This document shows, one piece after another, positions 7,725 to 16,400 of a stretch of DNA of 64,000 nucleotides. This stretch comes from an uncultured Eubacteriales bacterium. GTDB lineage: Bacteria > Bacillota > Clostridia > Oscillospirales > UMGS1783. The position numbers and the translations under genes were made by a program. The notes under the pieces were generated by a model. The model was not told the origin of the DNA. It was given only the letters and a program-made list of their open reading frames with translations, and did no database searches. The stretch spans positions 1 to 64,000 of the forward strand of contig CAKSHC010000004.1 of NCBI GenBank assembly GCA_934456365.1, written 5' to 3'. Position 1 is the first letter of the stretch. Every line of letters starts with the position of its first letter.

Positions 7725-8990
7725 TCAGGCCCAGACGAACCAGATGAAGAGGTAGCCCGCCAGCACGGCGATGAGAGTGAAGGGCACGCCGATGCGCATG
7801 AAGTCGCGGGTTTTGACCTCGAAGCCGGCTTTGCGGAGGATGCCGATGGTGGCGATGTTGGCCGAGGCGCCGATGGGGGTGAGGTTGCCGCCGAGGGTGG
7901 CTCCGGAGAGGAGGCCGAAGAAGAGCAGAAGCGGCGGGCAGCCGATGATCTGAGCGATGGAGGCGGTGACGGGGAGCATGGTGGCGACATAGGGGATATT
8001 ATCGATGAAGGCCGAGAAGAGCACCGAGCCCCAGGTGATGAGCGAATACATCACAAACACGTTGCTGCCGCCGATGCGCACAAAGAGCTTGGAAATCTCC
8101 CCGATCACCCCGGCGCGGCTGATGCCGGCGATCACGATAAAGAGCCCGGCGAGCAGGAGAAGGGTTTCGTAGTCGATCTCCGAGAAGGCCCGGCGCACGC
8201 CCGAGAGGCCTTTTTCACGGATCAGCGAGCGGACAAGGCCGATCACGAAGATGCCGGTGCAGATCAGCCCGTTGAGGATCTCGGGCTTATTGGGCAGGAA
8301 GGAGGCGCCGATGAGCAGGGCGAGGTTGAGCAGGAGCAAAACAGTGGGGAAATAATCGGTGACCGGCGTTTTTTCGGTGGCGGAAATGGGGGCCTTTTCC
8401 CTGCGGAAGATCCAGAGGATCACCGGAATGGTGGCCAGCGCGCCGAGCTCGACGGCCCAGAAGATGCCGGGGCGGCCCTGCAACCAGATGAAGTCGGTGA
8501 AGGTCATGTCGGCGTAGCCGCCGAGCAGGATGGAGGTGGTGTCGCCCACGAGGGTGGCCGCACCCTGGAGGTTGGAGGAAACCGAAATGCAGATCAGAAG
8601 CGGAACGGGGGAGATCTTGAGCTTCTGGGCGATGGCCAGCCCCACCGGGGCGATCATCAGGACGGTCGCCACATTATCCATAAAGGCCGAAACGATCCCG
8701 GCGAAAAGGGAGAGAATCACCGCCGCCCACTGCGCGCTGCTGGCCTTCTGTAAAAGCAGATCGGCCAGCCGGTTGGGCATTTTGGAGGCGATGAAGAAGG
8801 AAACGGTGCCCATGGTGCCGAAAAGCATCAGCAGCACATTCCAGTTGACGGCCGCAAACACCTCGCCGAGCGGCAGAATGCCGAGGATCACAAAAAGGGC
8901 GGCCGAGCCGAGGGCGATATACGGGCGGAATTTCGGCAGGGCGATCATGAGGGCATAGGTCACGACGAACAGGATCAGAGCAAGAATCAT
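7725..8990 (-). CDS. ArsB/NhaD-like (SLC13/IT superfamily) ion transporter
   Basis: This 421-residue membrane protein has about ten or more hydrophobic helices. It carries the paired motifs FMDNVATVLMIAPVGLA (near 110) and FIDNIPYVATMLPV (near 320), with GATLGGNLTPIGASAN near 365, the pattern of the ArsB/NhaD/CitMHS ion-transporter superfamily. I chose the ATG at 8990 because GGAGA is five bases upstream and because a riboswitch leader occupies the DNA beyond. The leader carries manganese riboswitch landmarks, so this is a candidate manganese efflux carrier. The family also moves arsenite, sodium or dicarboxylates, so the substrate is inferred from regulation only. Confidence 0.85.
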   Translation of the reverse strand: MILALILFVVTYALMIALPKFRPYIALGSAALFVILGILPLGEVFAAVNWNVLLMLFGTMGTVSFFIASKMPNRLADLLLQKASSAQWAAVILSLFAGIVSAFMDNVATVLMIAPVGLAIAQKLKISPVPLLICISVSSNLQGAATLVGDTTSILLGGYADMTFTDFIWLQGRPGIFWAVELGALATIPVILWIFRREKAPISATEKTPVTDYFPTVLLLLNLALLIGASFLPNKPEILNGLICTGIFVIGLVRSLIREKGLSGVRRAFSEIDYETLLLLAGLFIVIAGISRAGVIGEISKLFVRIGGSNVFVMYSLITWGSVLFSAFIDNIPYVATMLPVTASIAQIIGCPPLLLFFGLLSGATLGGNLTPIGASANIATIGILRKAGFEVKTRDFMRIGVPFTLIAVLAGYLFIWFVWA

Positions 8991-9014
8991 ACCAGTCTCC
9001 TTTTTCGGCAAAAG

Positions 9015-9055
9015 AAAAAAGACTTTCGCCGCAAGATGATTGCGACAAAAGTCTT
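9015..9055 (-). terminator. Expression-platform terminator of the Mn riboswitch
   Basis: On the minus strand AAGACTTTTGTCGCAA pairs with TTGCGGCGAAAGTCTT (G-U pairs allowed) and six Ts follow. The 5' arm contains the 3' strand of aptamer helix P1, so P1 and the terminator are mutually exclusive. Confidence 0.8.
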
Positions 9056-9137
9056 GCCATTTCATGCACAGGCGGGCCGCGAGGGCCGTGCGTTGGCGCC
9101 GGTGCAGCGCCAAAGGCGCCGGCTACTCCCCTTTATC
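9044..9137 (-). ncRNA. yybP-ykoY manganese riboswitch aptamer
   Basis: The leader RNA shows the two landmark sequences of this class: GGGGAGTAGC at the 5' side (9131-9122) and GGCAAGACTTTT at the 3' side (about 9058-9047). P1 forms from GATAAAGG with CTTTTGTC (eight pairs including G-U). A GC-rich P2 (GCCGG/CCGGC with an inner CGCC/GGCG) follows the first loop. The aptamer class binds Mn2+ and switches genes on by preventing termination. Here it lies between a consensus promoter and the transporter gene. Confidence 0.85.
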
Positions 9138-9144
9138 TTTTTCC

Positions 9145-9173
9145 AGTATAGCGCCGGGAGGGGCACTTGTCAA
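9145..9173 (-). promoter_or_regulatory. Promoter of the riboswitch-transporter unit
   Basis: Minus-strand TTGACA (9173-9168), a 17-base spacer and TATACT (9150-9145). It overlaps the 3' end of rsgA and precedes the aptamer by only a few bases. Confidence 0.85.
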
Positions 9174-10045
9174 GAGCGTTTCCAATCGGGCAGGGCGAGA
9201 AGCAGATCGAAAAAGCTTTGATAGGAGGCCAGCCGGGAGGGGGCGATTTCGCCCTGCCTGCTGGCTTCTCGCACCGCGCAGCCGGGCTCGCGGCGATGGG
9301 TGCAGTCGGGAAAGCGGCAAAGCCCCAAAAAGGGCGCAAATTCCGGGAAGAGATCGGGCAGGTCGCGGGCGTAGAGGTCGGGCAGGTCGGTCAGCTCCAG
9401 CGAGGAGAAGCCCGGCGTGTCGGCCACGAAGCCGCCGGCGAAGGGGAAGAGCTGCACATGGCGGGTGGTGTGGCGGCCGCGGGAGAGGGCATGGGAAATT
9501 TCGCCGACGGCCAGCTCCTCGCCGAGCAGCCGGGAGAGCAGGCTGGATTTTCCCACCCCGGAAAATCCGGCGAAGGCTGAGATCCCGCTTTGCAGCAGCG
9601 CGCGAAGCTCGTCGATCCCTTCGCCGGTGAGGGCGTTGGTGCAGACGACGGGAAAGCCGGCGCGCGCATAGGCGCCGCGCCAGAGGTCCGCCTCGCCCAG
9701 ATCGCATTTATTGAGCACGAGCACCGGCTCGACTCCGCGGTGGAGGGCGATGACCGAGAGCTTATCCACAAACAGCGGATCGAAGGCGGGCGCAGCGCAG
9801 GCCGCGATCAGAAACAGCCGGTCGAGATTGGACACGGGCGGGCGGGAGAAAACGTTTTTGCGCTCGAAAAGCGCTTCGATCACCCCTACATCGCCCGGGG
9901 CGGGGGTAAATTCCACCTGGTCGCCGACCAGGATCACCGTTTTTTCCTTGCGAAAAAGACCGCGCGGTTTACAGGGGTAAACCGCGCCGTCGCAAAACAC
10001 GTCATAGAAGCCGCCCTGGCTTTTGGTGACCAGTCCCGTCATCAA
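9170..10045 (-). CDS. rsgA: Ribosome small subunit-dependent GTPase RsgA
   Basis: This 291-residue GTPase has an N-terminal OB-fold, then a circularly permuted G domain: NKCDLGEADL (G4) before FSGVGKSSLLSRLL (G1, about 160-173) and DTPGFSSLEL (G3). A C-terminal zinc finger follows (CRFPDCTHRREPGCAV). It acts in late 30S subunit maturation. It is the last gene of the cluster that starts with yicC, and its ATG overlaps prkC by four bases. The rpe and thiN genes that follow rsgA in Bacillus are absent here. Confidence 0.95.
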   Translation of the reverse strand: MMTGLVTKSQGGFYDVFCDGAVYPCKPRGLFRKEKTVILVGDQVEFTPAPGDVGVIEALFERKNVFSRPPVSNLDRLFLIAACAAPAFDPLFVDKLSVIALHRGVEPVLVLNKCDLGEADLWRGAYARAGFPVVCTNALTGEGIDELRALLQSGISAFAGFSGVGKSSLLSRLLGEELAVGEISHALSRGRHTTRHVQLFPFAGGFVADTPGFSSLELTDLPDLYARDLPDLFPEFAPFLGLCRFPDCTHRREPGCAVREASRQGEIAPSRLASYQSFFDLLLALPDWKRS

Positions 10046-11754
10046 TCGTTTTCGTGGCCGTCGCCCGGCTGATCGGGGTTGGTGGGATTGTTGGGATTGT
10101 CGGGATTGGTGGAGGAGCTGCCGGAGGAAACGACGATAATGACCTTGCTGCCCTCGGCGAGCTCGGTGCCGGCGTCGCTCATCTGAGAGATGACGTAGCC
10201 CTTTTTGACCGTGTCGCTTGTCTGTTCGATGATGACGGCGATGAGGTTTTTCTCGGAGAGGAGGTATTCGGCCTCACTCTGAAGCTTACCGGTGACCAGG
10301 GGAACCTTGACCATCACGGTGTTGGTGCCGGAGGAAACATAGAGGAAGAGGGTGTCGCCCTCGGCGAGCTCTTTATCGGCGGCCGGAGCCGTTTTGATCA
10401 CGTAGTCCTTCTGAACGGTATCGTTTTTCTGGCGGATGATCTCATAGGTGATGTTCTGCTTTTTCAGCAGTTCTTCGGCGGCGGCCACGGTGGTGTTGCT
10501 CAGGTCGGGGATGGTTTGGGTTTTGGGACCCTTGCTGACCTTGAGCTCGATGACCGTTTCCATGCCGACCGAGGTGCCGTCCTGCACGCTTTGCTCGAAG
10601 ATCTCGCCGGCGGGCACGTCGGCATTGAATTCTTCGGTGGTTTTGATTTTGAAGTTGGCGTTGTATTCGGTGTTTTTCTGCACCTCTTCCCAGGTCATGC
10701 CCACGAATTTGGGCACGGTGACCTGCGAGCCGCTCTGCGAGCCGTTGCCGCCGAGGAGCACGGCGACCAGCACGATGATGAGAATGGCCGCGCCGATGCC
10801 GGCCAGCAGGGCGAGAACATTGCCCTTGGTCCAGAACTTGCCCTTTTCGGCCTTTTCCTCGCCGCCCTTGACCGGCAGGTCGCCGGTGGGGAGCTCTTCG
10901 GTGAGATCGTAGTCGAAGGTGACGGTGGGGTCGTGGAGCACGGCGTTGAGGTCGTGGATCATATCGAGGGCCGAGGCGTAGCGCTTGGCGGGCGTTTTCA
11001 TCATGGCGCGCATCACGATCTGCTCGAGCCCCTCGGGGATGGAGCGGTTGATGGAGCGCGGCCGGGGCGCGGCGGCCTGGATCTGCTTGAGGGCGACGGA
11101 AACGGGGGTGTCGCCGTCGAAGGGCATTTCGCCGGTGAGCATTTCATAGAGCATCACGCCGACCGAGTAGATGTCGCTGCGCTCGTCGGTATGCTCGCCG
11201 CGGGCCTGCTCGGGGGAGATGTAGTAGACGGTGCCGATGGCCTTATCGGTCATGGTGACGGTTTCGAACTTATCGATGCGGGCGATGCCGAAGTCCATCA
11301 CCTTGATGGTCCCGTCGGTGAGGATCATGATGTTCTGGGGCTTGATGTCGCGGTGGATCACACCGCGCTCATGGGCATGCTGGAGCGCGGAAAGGGTTTG
11401 CATGATGATCTTGATGGCGATGCCGGAGGGGATGATCTTCTGGGAGCGCATGAAATCCTTGAGGGTGATGCCGTCGACGTATTCCATGACGATATACTGG
11501 AGATTGCCCTCGAAATCGAAGTCGATCACGCTGACGATGTTGCGGTGGCGCAGCATGGAGATGGCGCGGGATTCGTTGAGGAACCGGCGGCGGAACTGCT
11601 CATCGGTCACGAATTCCTCCTTAAGGATCTTCACGGCCACGGTGTTGCCGGTGACCCGGTCGGTGGCGCGGTAGACGACGGCCATGCCGCCGCTGCCGAT
11701 CACGTCTTCCAGAACAAAACGGTCTTTCAGAATGGTACCGGTGTATCTGTCCAT
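10042..11754 (-). CDS. prkC: PASTA-domain Ser/Thr protein kinase PrkC
   Basis: This 570-residue membrane kinase has the glycine loop GSGGMAVVYRA (about 20-30), HRDIKPQNIM, DFGIAR and SDIYSVGVMLYEML in the cytoplasmic kinase domain (about 1-270). A transmembrane helix lies near 310-332 and three extracellular PASTA repeats follow from about 345 to 545, with a Pro/Asn-rich tail. Such kinases sense muropeptides and control growth, cell-wall synthesis and germination. Its ATG shares a base with the stop of the phosphatase gene prpC, the usual kinase-phosphatase pair. Confidence 0.95.
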   Translation of the reverse strand: MDRYTGTILKDRFVLEDVIGSGGMAVVYRATDRVTGNTVAVKILKEEFVTDEQFRRRFLNESRAISMLRHRNIVSVIDFDFEGNLQYIVMEYVDGITLKDFMRSQKIIPSGIAIKIIMQTLSALQHAHERGVIHRDIKPQNIMILTDGTIKVMDFGIARIDKFETVTMTDKAIGTVYYISPEQARGEHTDERSDIYSVGVMLYEMLTGEMPFDGDTPVSVALKQIQAAAPRPRSINRSIPEGLEQIVMRAMMKTPAKRYASALDMIHDLNAVLHDPTVTFDYDLTEELPTGDLPVKGGEEKAEKGKFWTKGNVLALLAGIGAAILIIVLVAVLLGGNGSQSGSQVTVPKFVGMTWEEVQKNTEYNANFKIKTTEEFNADVPAGEIFEQSVQDGTSVGMETVIELKVSKGPKTQTIPDLSNTTVAAAEELLKKQNITYEIIRQKNDTVQKDYVIKTAPAADKELAEGDTLFLYVSSGTNTVMVKVPLVTGKLQSEAEYLLSEKNLIAVIIEQTSDTVKKGYVISQMSDAGTELAEGSKVIIVVSSGSSSTNPDNPNNPTNPDQPGDGHEND

Positions 11755-12494
11755 TAGGCTCGCTCCTTATCGCAATGAATGATGATGACGGAAATATTAT
11801 CTCTCCCGCCGCGCTTTTTGGCCTCGTCGACAAGGGTGCGGCAGGCGGCCTCGTCGGAAAGAGACTGGGAGAGGATATCGCAAAGCTCGCGGGCGGAGAA
11901 GTAGCCGTGCAGCCCGTCGGAGCAGAGGATCAGGCGCTTGCCCCGCACATCGACGGGGTAGAGGTCGGCCTCGACCTGGGGGTCGGTGCCGAGGGCGCGG
12001 GTGATGATGTTGCGCTGAGGGTGGCTGCGGGCGGCTTCCTCGTCGATCTCGCCCGAGGCCAGCAGGGCGGCCACGATGGAGTGGTCGCGGGTGAGCTGGG
12101 TGCAGGCCTTGCCGTCGAAGAGGTAGGCGCGGCTGTCGCCGATGTTGGCGATCATGCCCTGCCCGTCAAACAGGAGGGCGGCGCAGCAGGTGGTTCCCAT
12201 CCCGTGGTATTCCACCAGCCCCTCTGCCTTCTGAAACATTTCCGCATTGATGGAGGAGAGGATGCGGCGCAGCTCCTCGCCGGGCGCTTTGTGCAGCGCC
12301 TTTTCCCCGGCCTTTTCAATGGCCTCGGCGAAAGCGGACGAGGCGAACTCGCCGGCGAATTTTCCGGCCTTTGCGCCCCCCATCCCGTCGAACACGGCGG
12401 CATAGAGGGAGTGTTCGGAGAGGGAGCCATGGATGAGGGAATCCTGGTTCTCCCGGCGAACGATGCCTTTGTCGGTCAGCCCCGTTACAAACAC
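11754..12494 (-). CDS. prpC: PP2C-type protein phosphatase PrpC/Stp
   Basis: This 246-residue phosphatase shows the PP2C motifs DKGIVRRENQDS, AVFDGMGGAKAG, TTCCAALLFDGQGMIANIGDSRAYLF and ILCSDGLHG, and ends with GGRDNISVIII. These hold the aspartates that bind the two catalytic metal ions. It reverses phosphorylation by PrkC and sits directly upstream of it (TAATG overlap). The start is a GTG with GGAGG seven bases upstream. Confidence 0.94.
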   Translation of the reverse strand: MFVTGLTDKGIVRRENQDSLIHGSLSEHSLYAAVFDGMGGAKAGKFAGEFASSAFAEAIEKAGEKALHKAPGEELRRILSSINAEMFQKAEGLVEYHGMGTTCCAALLFDGQGMIANIGDSRAYLFDGKACTQLTRDHSIVAALLASGEIDEEAARSHPQRNIITRALGTDPQVEADLYPVDVRGKRLILCSDGLHGYFSARELCDILSQSLSDEAACRTLVDEAKKRGGRDNISVIIIHCDKERA

Positions 12495-12509
12495 GAAAGC
12501 TCCTCCTTA

Positions 12510-13535
12510 TCAGATTTGTTCGGCTCGCAGCTGGCCGCAGGAGCCGGAGATATCGCTGCCCAGGCTTCGGCGCACCGTGGCTGTGACCCCGCCCTTTTGC
12601 AGGAGCTTCTGGAAAGCGAAGATCTCCGCTTTGGTGCTCGGGCGAAAGGACGAGCCTTCCACCGGGTTGACCGGGATGAGGTTCACATGGCGGTTGCGCA
12701 TCCCGGCAAGGCGGCCGCAGAGCTCGCGGGCGCAGGCGGGGGTATCGTTGAAGCCGTGGATCATGGTGTATTCAAAGGTGACCCGCCGTCCGGTCGATTG
12801 CTCGTAGAAGCGGCAGGAATCAAGCAGGTCGGATAGCGAAACGGCGCGGGCGATGGGAAGCAGCTCGCGGCGCAGGGAGTCGTTCGGGGCGTGGAGGGAA
12901 ACGGCGAGGGTGACGCCGCCGCCGTCGCGCGCCAGGGAGCGGATCCGGTCCGGCAGGCCGCAGGTGGAGAGCACGGCATGGCGCGGGGAGAGGCCCACGC
13001 CGTCGGGGTCGCGCATCAGCTCGAGGAAGCGGACGACCGCGTCGTAGTTGTCCAGCGGCTCGCCCATGCCCATGAGCACGAAGCTGTCGATCCGGCGGCC
13101 CTGATCCCTTTGGAGGAAGAGGAACTCGTCGCGGATCTCGCCGGCGGTGAGGTTTCGGGAAAAGCCGCCCTTGCCGGTGGCGCAGAAGGCGCAGCCCATC
13201 CGGCAGCCGGCCTGGGTAGACAGGCAGGCGGAAAGCCCGTGGTCATACGACATGACAACGCATTCAACGGTGTCCTGATTCTCTAATTTTACTAAATATT
13301 TGGCGGTTTCGTCAAGTAGGGAGCGGCGTTTATTTACAATTTCGAAGGGCGAAAGCCCGTTTTCCCGCTCGATTTCCTCCAGAAGGGGGCGGGGGAGATT
13401 GGGAAAATCCGAGAGGGAGGCCACGCCGCGGCAGAGGTGGCCGTAGAGCTGGTCGGCGCGGTAGCGGGGGAAGCCGCGGCTTTGCACCCAGTCGGTCAGC
13501 TCGGGGCGGGTCATGCTTTTGAGGTCGAGGCTCAT
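12510..13535 (-). CDS. rlmN: 23S rRNA/tRNA adenine C2-methyltransferase RlmN
   Basis: This 341-residue radical-SAM enzyme has the cluster motif CRMGCAFCATG near residue 115, the LMGMGEPLDNY motif, and the conserved cysteines of the RlmN/Cfr mechanism. It methylates A2503 of 23S rRNA and A37 of some tRNAs. I chose the ATG at 13535, which overlaps the rsmB stop as ATGA and has GGGAGA upstream, rather than an ATG five codons earlier. It is not distinguishable as Cfr by eye, but the housekeeping context supports RlmN. Confidence 0.93.
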   Translation of the reverse strand: MSLDLKSMTRPELTDWVQSRGFPRYRADQLYGHLCRGVASLSDFPNLPRPLLEEIERENGLSPFEIVNKRRSLLDETAKYLVKLENQDTVECVVMSYDHGLSACLSTQAGCRMGCAFCATGKGGFSRNLTAGEIRDEFLFLQRDQGRRIDSFVLMGMGEPLDNYDAVVRFLELMRDPDGVGLSPRHAVLSTCGLPDRIRSLARDGGGVTLAVSLHAPNDSLRRELLPIARAVSLSDLLDSCRFYEQSTGRRVTFEYTMIHGFNDTPACARELCGRLAGMRNRHVNLIPVNPVEGSSFRPSTKAEIFAFQKLLQKGGVTATVRRSLGSDISGSCGQLRAEQI

Positions 13536-14761
13536 GCTTGTTTCTCCCATCGGGTCAGATAAAAGCCCTCTCCGCCCTCGGCGATGGTTTGCTCGTCGAG
13601 CAGCTTCAGTTCGGGGTGAAGGGCGGCCAGGCGGGCGGCCTGATCGCCGTTTTCGGCGGGGTTGAGGGTGCAGGTGCTGTAGACGAGGCGGCCGCCGGGC
13701 AAAAGCAGGTCGGCGGCGCGGCGCTCGAGCTCCTCCTGCAGCTCGAGCAGGGCGGGCAGATCGGCGAGCGATTTGGTGCGCAGCTCGGGGTGGCGCGCCA
13801 GCTGGCCGAGGCCGGAGCAGGGCGCGTCGAGCAGGATGGCGTGGGCGGGGGAAAGAGGAAGGGTGCGGGAATCGCCGCAGAGGGGGGTGACGCAGGAGAG
13901 CCCGAGGCGCGCGGCGCCCTTTTCGATCAGGGCGGCGCGGTGCGGATAGAGCTCACAGGCGATCAGCTCGCCCCGGTTTTCCATGATCTGCGCCAGGGTG
14001 AAGGACTTGCCGCCGGGGGCGGCGCACAGGTCGATCACCCGTTCGCCGGGGGAAACGCCGAGCGCTTCGGCGGCGGCCTGCGAGGGGAGGGATTGCAGGT
14101 GAAAGAGCCCTTCCCGATAGGAGGGCAGCGCCTCCACACTCCCGCGCAGCTTCAGGCGCAGCGCGGCGCTTCCTGCGGGCTCGGCCTGGGCGCCCTCCTT
14201 TTGCAGGCGCTCGATCAGGGCCTGGGGGGTGGTGCGCAGGAGGTTGACCCGGGCGACGGGGGCGGGGGAGAGGAAGGTGGTTTCCAGAAAGGCTTCGGTT
14301 TTTTCCCCAAGGGCCGAGGAAACGGCCCGATACACATCCTCGCTCACGCAAAGACGCTCGGCTGGGGTGAGGGACAGCTCGGAGAGCGGCGGCAGGTGGC
14401 GCAGGACGGCGTTTGTGAGCCCGGCGGCGCCGGGGGCGATTTTTTTGCACAGGCGCACCGATTCGTCGACCGAGCGGGCCTGGGGGGCGTCGGAGAAATA
14501 GACGCTCCAGGCGCCGACGCGCAGAAGGGCCAGAAGCTTTCCCGAGAGCCGGGAAATGGGCTGGCGGCAGGCGCGGGCGAGGGCGGCGTCGAGCAGGGGG
14601 AGGCGGGAAAGGGTGCCGAAATAGAGCTGCTTATAGAGGGCGCGCCCGGCGGGGGTGAGGTCTGCCTTCTGCAGGGTGGCTTTGAGCTCGGCATTGGACC
14701 AGGCGCCCTCGCGCAGGGTGCGGTTCAGGCTTTCGACGGAAAGGGAGCGGGCGTCTTTCAT
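13532..14761 (-). CDS. rsmB: 16S rRNA m5C967 methyltransferase RsmB
   Basis: This 409-residue protein has an N-terminal NusB-like helical domain (SVESLNRTLREGAWSNAELK...) and a C-terminal SAM-dependent m5C methyltransferase domain. The latter shows VIDLCAAPGGKSFTLAQIM, DAPCSGLGQLARHPE and VYSTCTLNPAEN, the last holding the nucleophilic cysteine. It lies between yugP and rlmN as in other Firmicutes clusters and overlaps rlmN by four bases. Confidence 0.94.
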   Translation of the reverse strand: MKDARSLSVESLNRTLREGAWSNAELKATLQKADLTPAGRALYKQLYFGTLSRLPLLDAALARACRQPISRLSGKLLALLRVGAWSVYFSDAPQARSVDESVRLCKKIAPGAAGLTNAVLRHLPPLSELSLTPAERLCVSEDVYRAVSSALGEKTEAFLETTFLSPAPVARVNLLRTTPQALIERLQKEGAQAEPAGSAALRLKLRGSVEALPSYREGLFHLQSLPSQAAAEALGVSPGERVIDLCAAPGGKSFTLAQIMENRGELIACELYPHRAALIEKGAARLGLSCVTPLCGDSRTLPLSPAHAILLDAPCSGLGQLARHPELRTKSLADLPALLELQEELERRAADLLLPGGRLVYSTCTLNPAENGDQAARLAALHPELKLLDEQTIAEGGEGFYLTRWEKQA

Positions 14762-14762
14762 C

Positions 14763-15470
14763 TCAGTCGTTTCTCCGGCGGCCTCCGAAGAGGAGGAAGA
14801 GGCGCAGGAAGTTGGCCAGGCTCACCAAAAGCGCGGCCACATAGGTCATCGCCGCCGCCGAGAGCACCTTGCGGGTTTGGGCGATTTCGGTTGGATCCAT
14901 CAGACCGCCCTCGCTCAGCGCGGCGAGGGCGCGGTGGGAGGCGTTGAATTCGACGGGCAGGGTGACCAGCTGGAAAACGACCATCAGGAAAAACCCGAGC
15001 AGCCCAACACTCACGAGCGGCTGGTAGGAGAAGAGCAGCCCGGCGATCAGCAGAAGCGGGGCGATGGAGGTGCCGATCTGGGTGATGGGGATGATGGCGG
15101 CGCGCACGCGGATGGGGAAGTAGTTTTGCTGGTACTGCACGGCATGGCCCGCTTCGTGGGCGGCCACGCCGATGGCGGCGACTGAGGTGGAGGAGGCCAC
15201 CGAGGCGCTGAGCCGGATCACGCGGGCGCGGGGATCGTAGTGGTCGGTCAGCTCGCCGGCCACCGTTTCCACCCCGATATTCTGGAGGTTATTGCGGTCC
15301 AGGATCAGGCGGCAGGCCTGCGCCGCCGTCAGCCCGCTGCGGGAGGGAACGCTCTGGTAGCGGCGGAAGGTGGTTTTGACCTGGATCTGGGCGATGACCG
15401 ACAGGATCAAGGCCGGCACCACCAGCAGAAGATAATACGGATCGATATAAAAGTAGGGAAAATACGGCAT
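14763..15470 (-). CDS. YugP-family zinc metallopeptidase (DUF232)
   Basis: This 235-residue membrane protein has an N-terminal span (YYLLLVVPALILSVIAQIQV), the zinc motif AAHEAGHAVQYQ (HExxH, about 127-138) and further hydrophobic segments in the C-terminal half. It belongs to the neutral zinc metallopeptidase family typified by Bacillus YugP; the substrate is unknown. It sits between fmt and rsmB, where Bacillus has no gene. GGAGGATTCAAC precedes the ATG. Confidence 0.88.
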   Translation of the reverse strand: MPYFPYFYIDPYYLLLVVPALILSVIAQIQVKTTFRRYQSVPSRSGLTAAQACRLILDRNNLQNIGVETVAGELTDHYDPRARVIRLSASVASSTSVAAIGVAAHEAGHAVQYQQNYFPIRVRAAIIPITQIGTSIAPLLLIAGLLFSYQPLVSVGLLGFFLMVVFQLVTLPVEFNASHRALAALSEGGLMDPTEIAQTRKVLSAAAMTYVAALLVSLANFLRLFLLFGGRRRND

Positions 15471-15482
15471 GTTGAATCCTCC

Positions 15483-16400
15483 TCAGAAGAGATCACCCAC
15501 GCGCAGCGGGTGGCCGGTCAGGTATTGCTCGGCGGTCATGGTGGGCTTGCCTTGAGGGCGCACCGATTCCAGCTTGAGCGCGCCTTCGCCGCAGGCGATC
15601 ACGAGGCCCTGTTTGCGGTCGGCCGCCAGAATTTCGCCGGGGTTCCCGCTGCCCGGGACCGAGCGGGCAAAGAGCACCTTGAAGGGCTTTTCGGCATGGA
15701 GCAGAAAGGCGCCGGGGGCGGGAGAAAGGGCGCGCACGCGCCGGGCGAGGGCCTCGGCGGGCTGGGAAAGATCGAGGCGGGCGTCTTCCTTCTCGATCAT
15801 GGGGGCGTAGGTATGGGCGGCGTCGTCCTGCTTTTCGGGAGTGAGGGAATCGAGGTCGGCGATGGCGCGGCACAGCAGCGGGCCGCCGAGAGCGGCGAGC
15901 CGGTCGTGCAGGGTGCCGACGGTGTCTTCCTCGGTGATGGGGGTGCGGGCCTTGAGAAGCATGTCGCCGGTATCGAGCCCGCGCTCCATATACATGATGG
16001 TGACGCCGGTTTCGGCCTCGCCGTTTAAGATGGCGTGGTGGATGGGGGCGGCGCCGCGGTATTTGGGCAGGAGCGAGGCATGGACGTTCAGGCAGCCGCG
16101 CGGCGGGAAGTCGAGCACATAGCCGGGCAGGATTTTCCCATAGGCGGCCACGGCGATCAGCTCGGGAGAAAGCTCTTGCAGAAGGGGAAGGATGGCTTCG
16201 TTTTTCAGCGTTTCGGGCTGGTAAACGGGAATGCCGAGCTCGAGGGCGCGCCGCTTGACGGGCGGCGGGGAAAGCTTGAAGCCGCGCCCGGCGGGCTTAT
16301 CCGGCTGGGTGATCACGGCGCAGACCTCATAGCCTTCCTCGACCAGGGAATTGAGAATGGGAACGGCGAAATCGGGGGTTCCCATAAACAGGATCTTCAT
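15483..16400 (-). CDS. fmt: Methionyl-tRNA formyltransferase
   Basis: This 305-residue enzyme begins KILFMGTPDFAVPIL, has the formyl-THF loop HASLLPKYRGAAPIHHAILNGE (catalytic Asn-His-Asp region, about 108-130) and a C-terminal OB-like domain. It formylates initiator Met-tRNA. Its ATG overlaps the def stop (ATGA), pairing formylation with deformylation as in most bacteria. Confidence 0.95.
   Translation of the reverse strand: MKILFMGTPDFAVPILNSLVEEGYEVCAVITQPDKPAGRGFKLSPPPVKRRALELGIPVYQPETLKNEAILPLLQELSPELIAVAAYGKILPGYVLDFPPRGCLNVHASLLPKYRGAAPIHHAILNGEAETGVTIMYMERGLDTGDMLLKARTPITEEDTVGTLHDRLAALGGPLLCRAIADLDSLTPEKQDDAAHTYAPMIEKEDARLDLSQPAEALARRVRALSPAPGAFLLHAEKPFKVLFARSVPGSGNPGEILAADRKQGLVIACGEGALKLESVRPQGKPTMTAEQYLTGHPLRVGDLF

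Noticed and set aside
10054..11757. 567-codon open frame opposite prkC
   Set aside because: It is a shadow of prkC in a high-GC gene. The product is a low-complexity mix of Gly, Asp, His, Val and Glu with no motif and no ribosome site.
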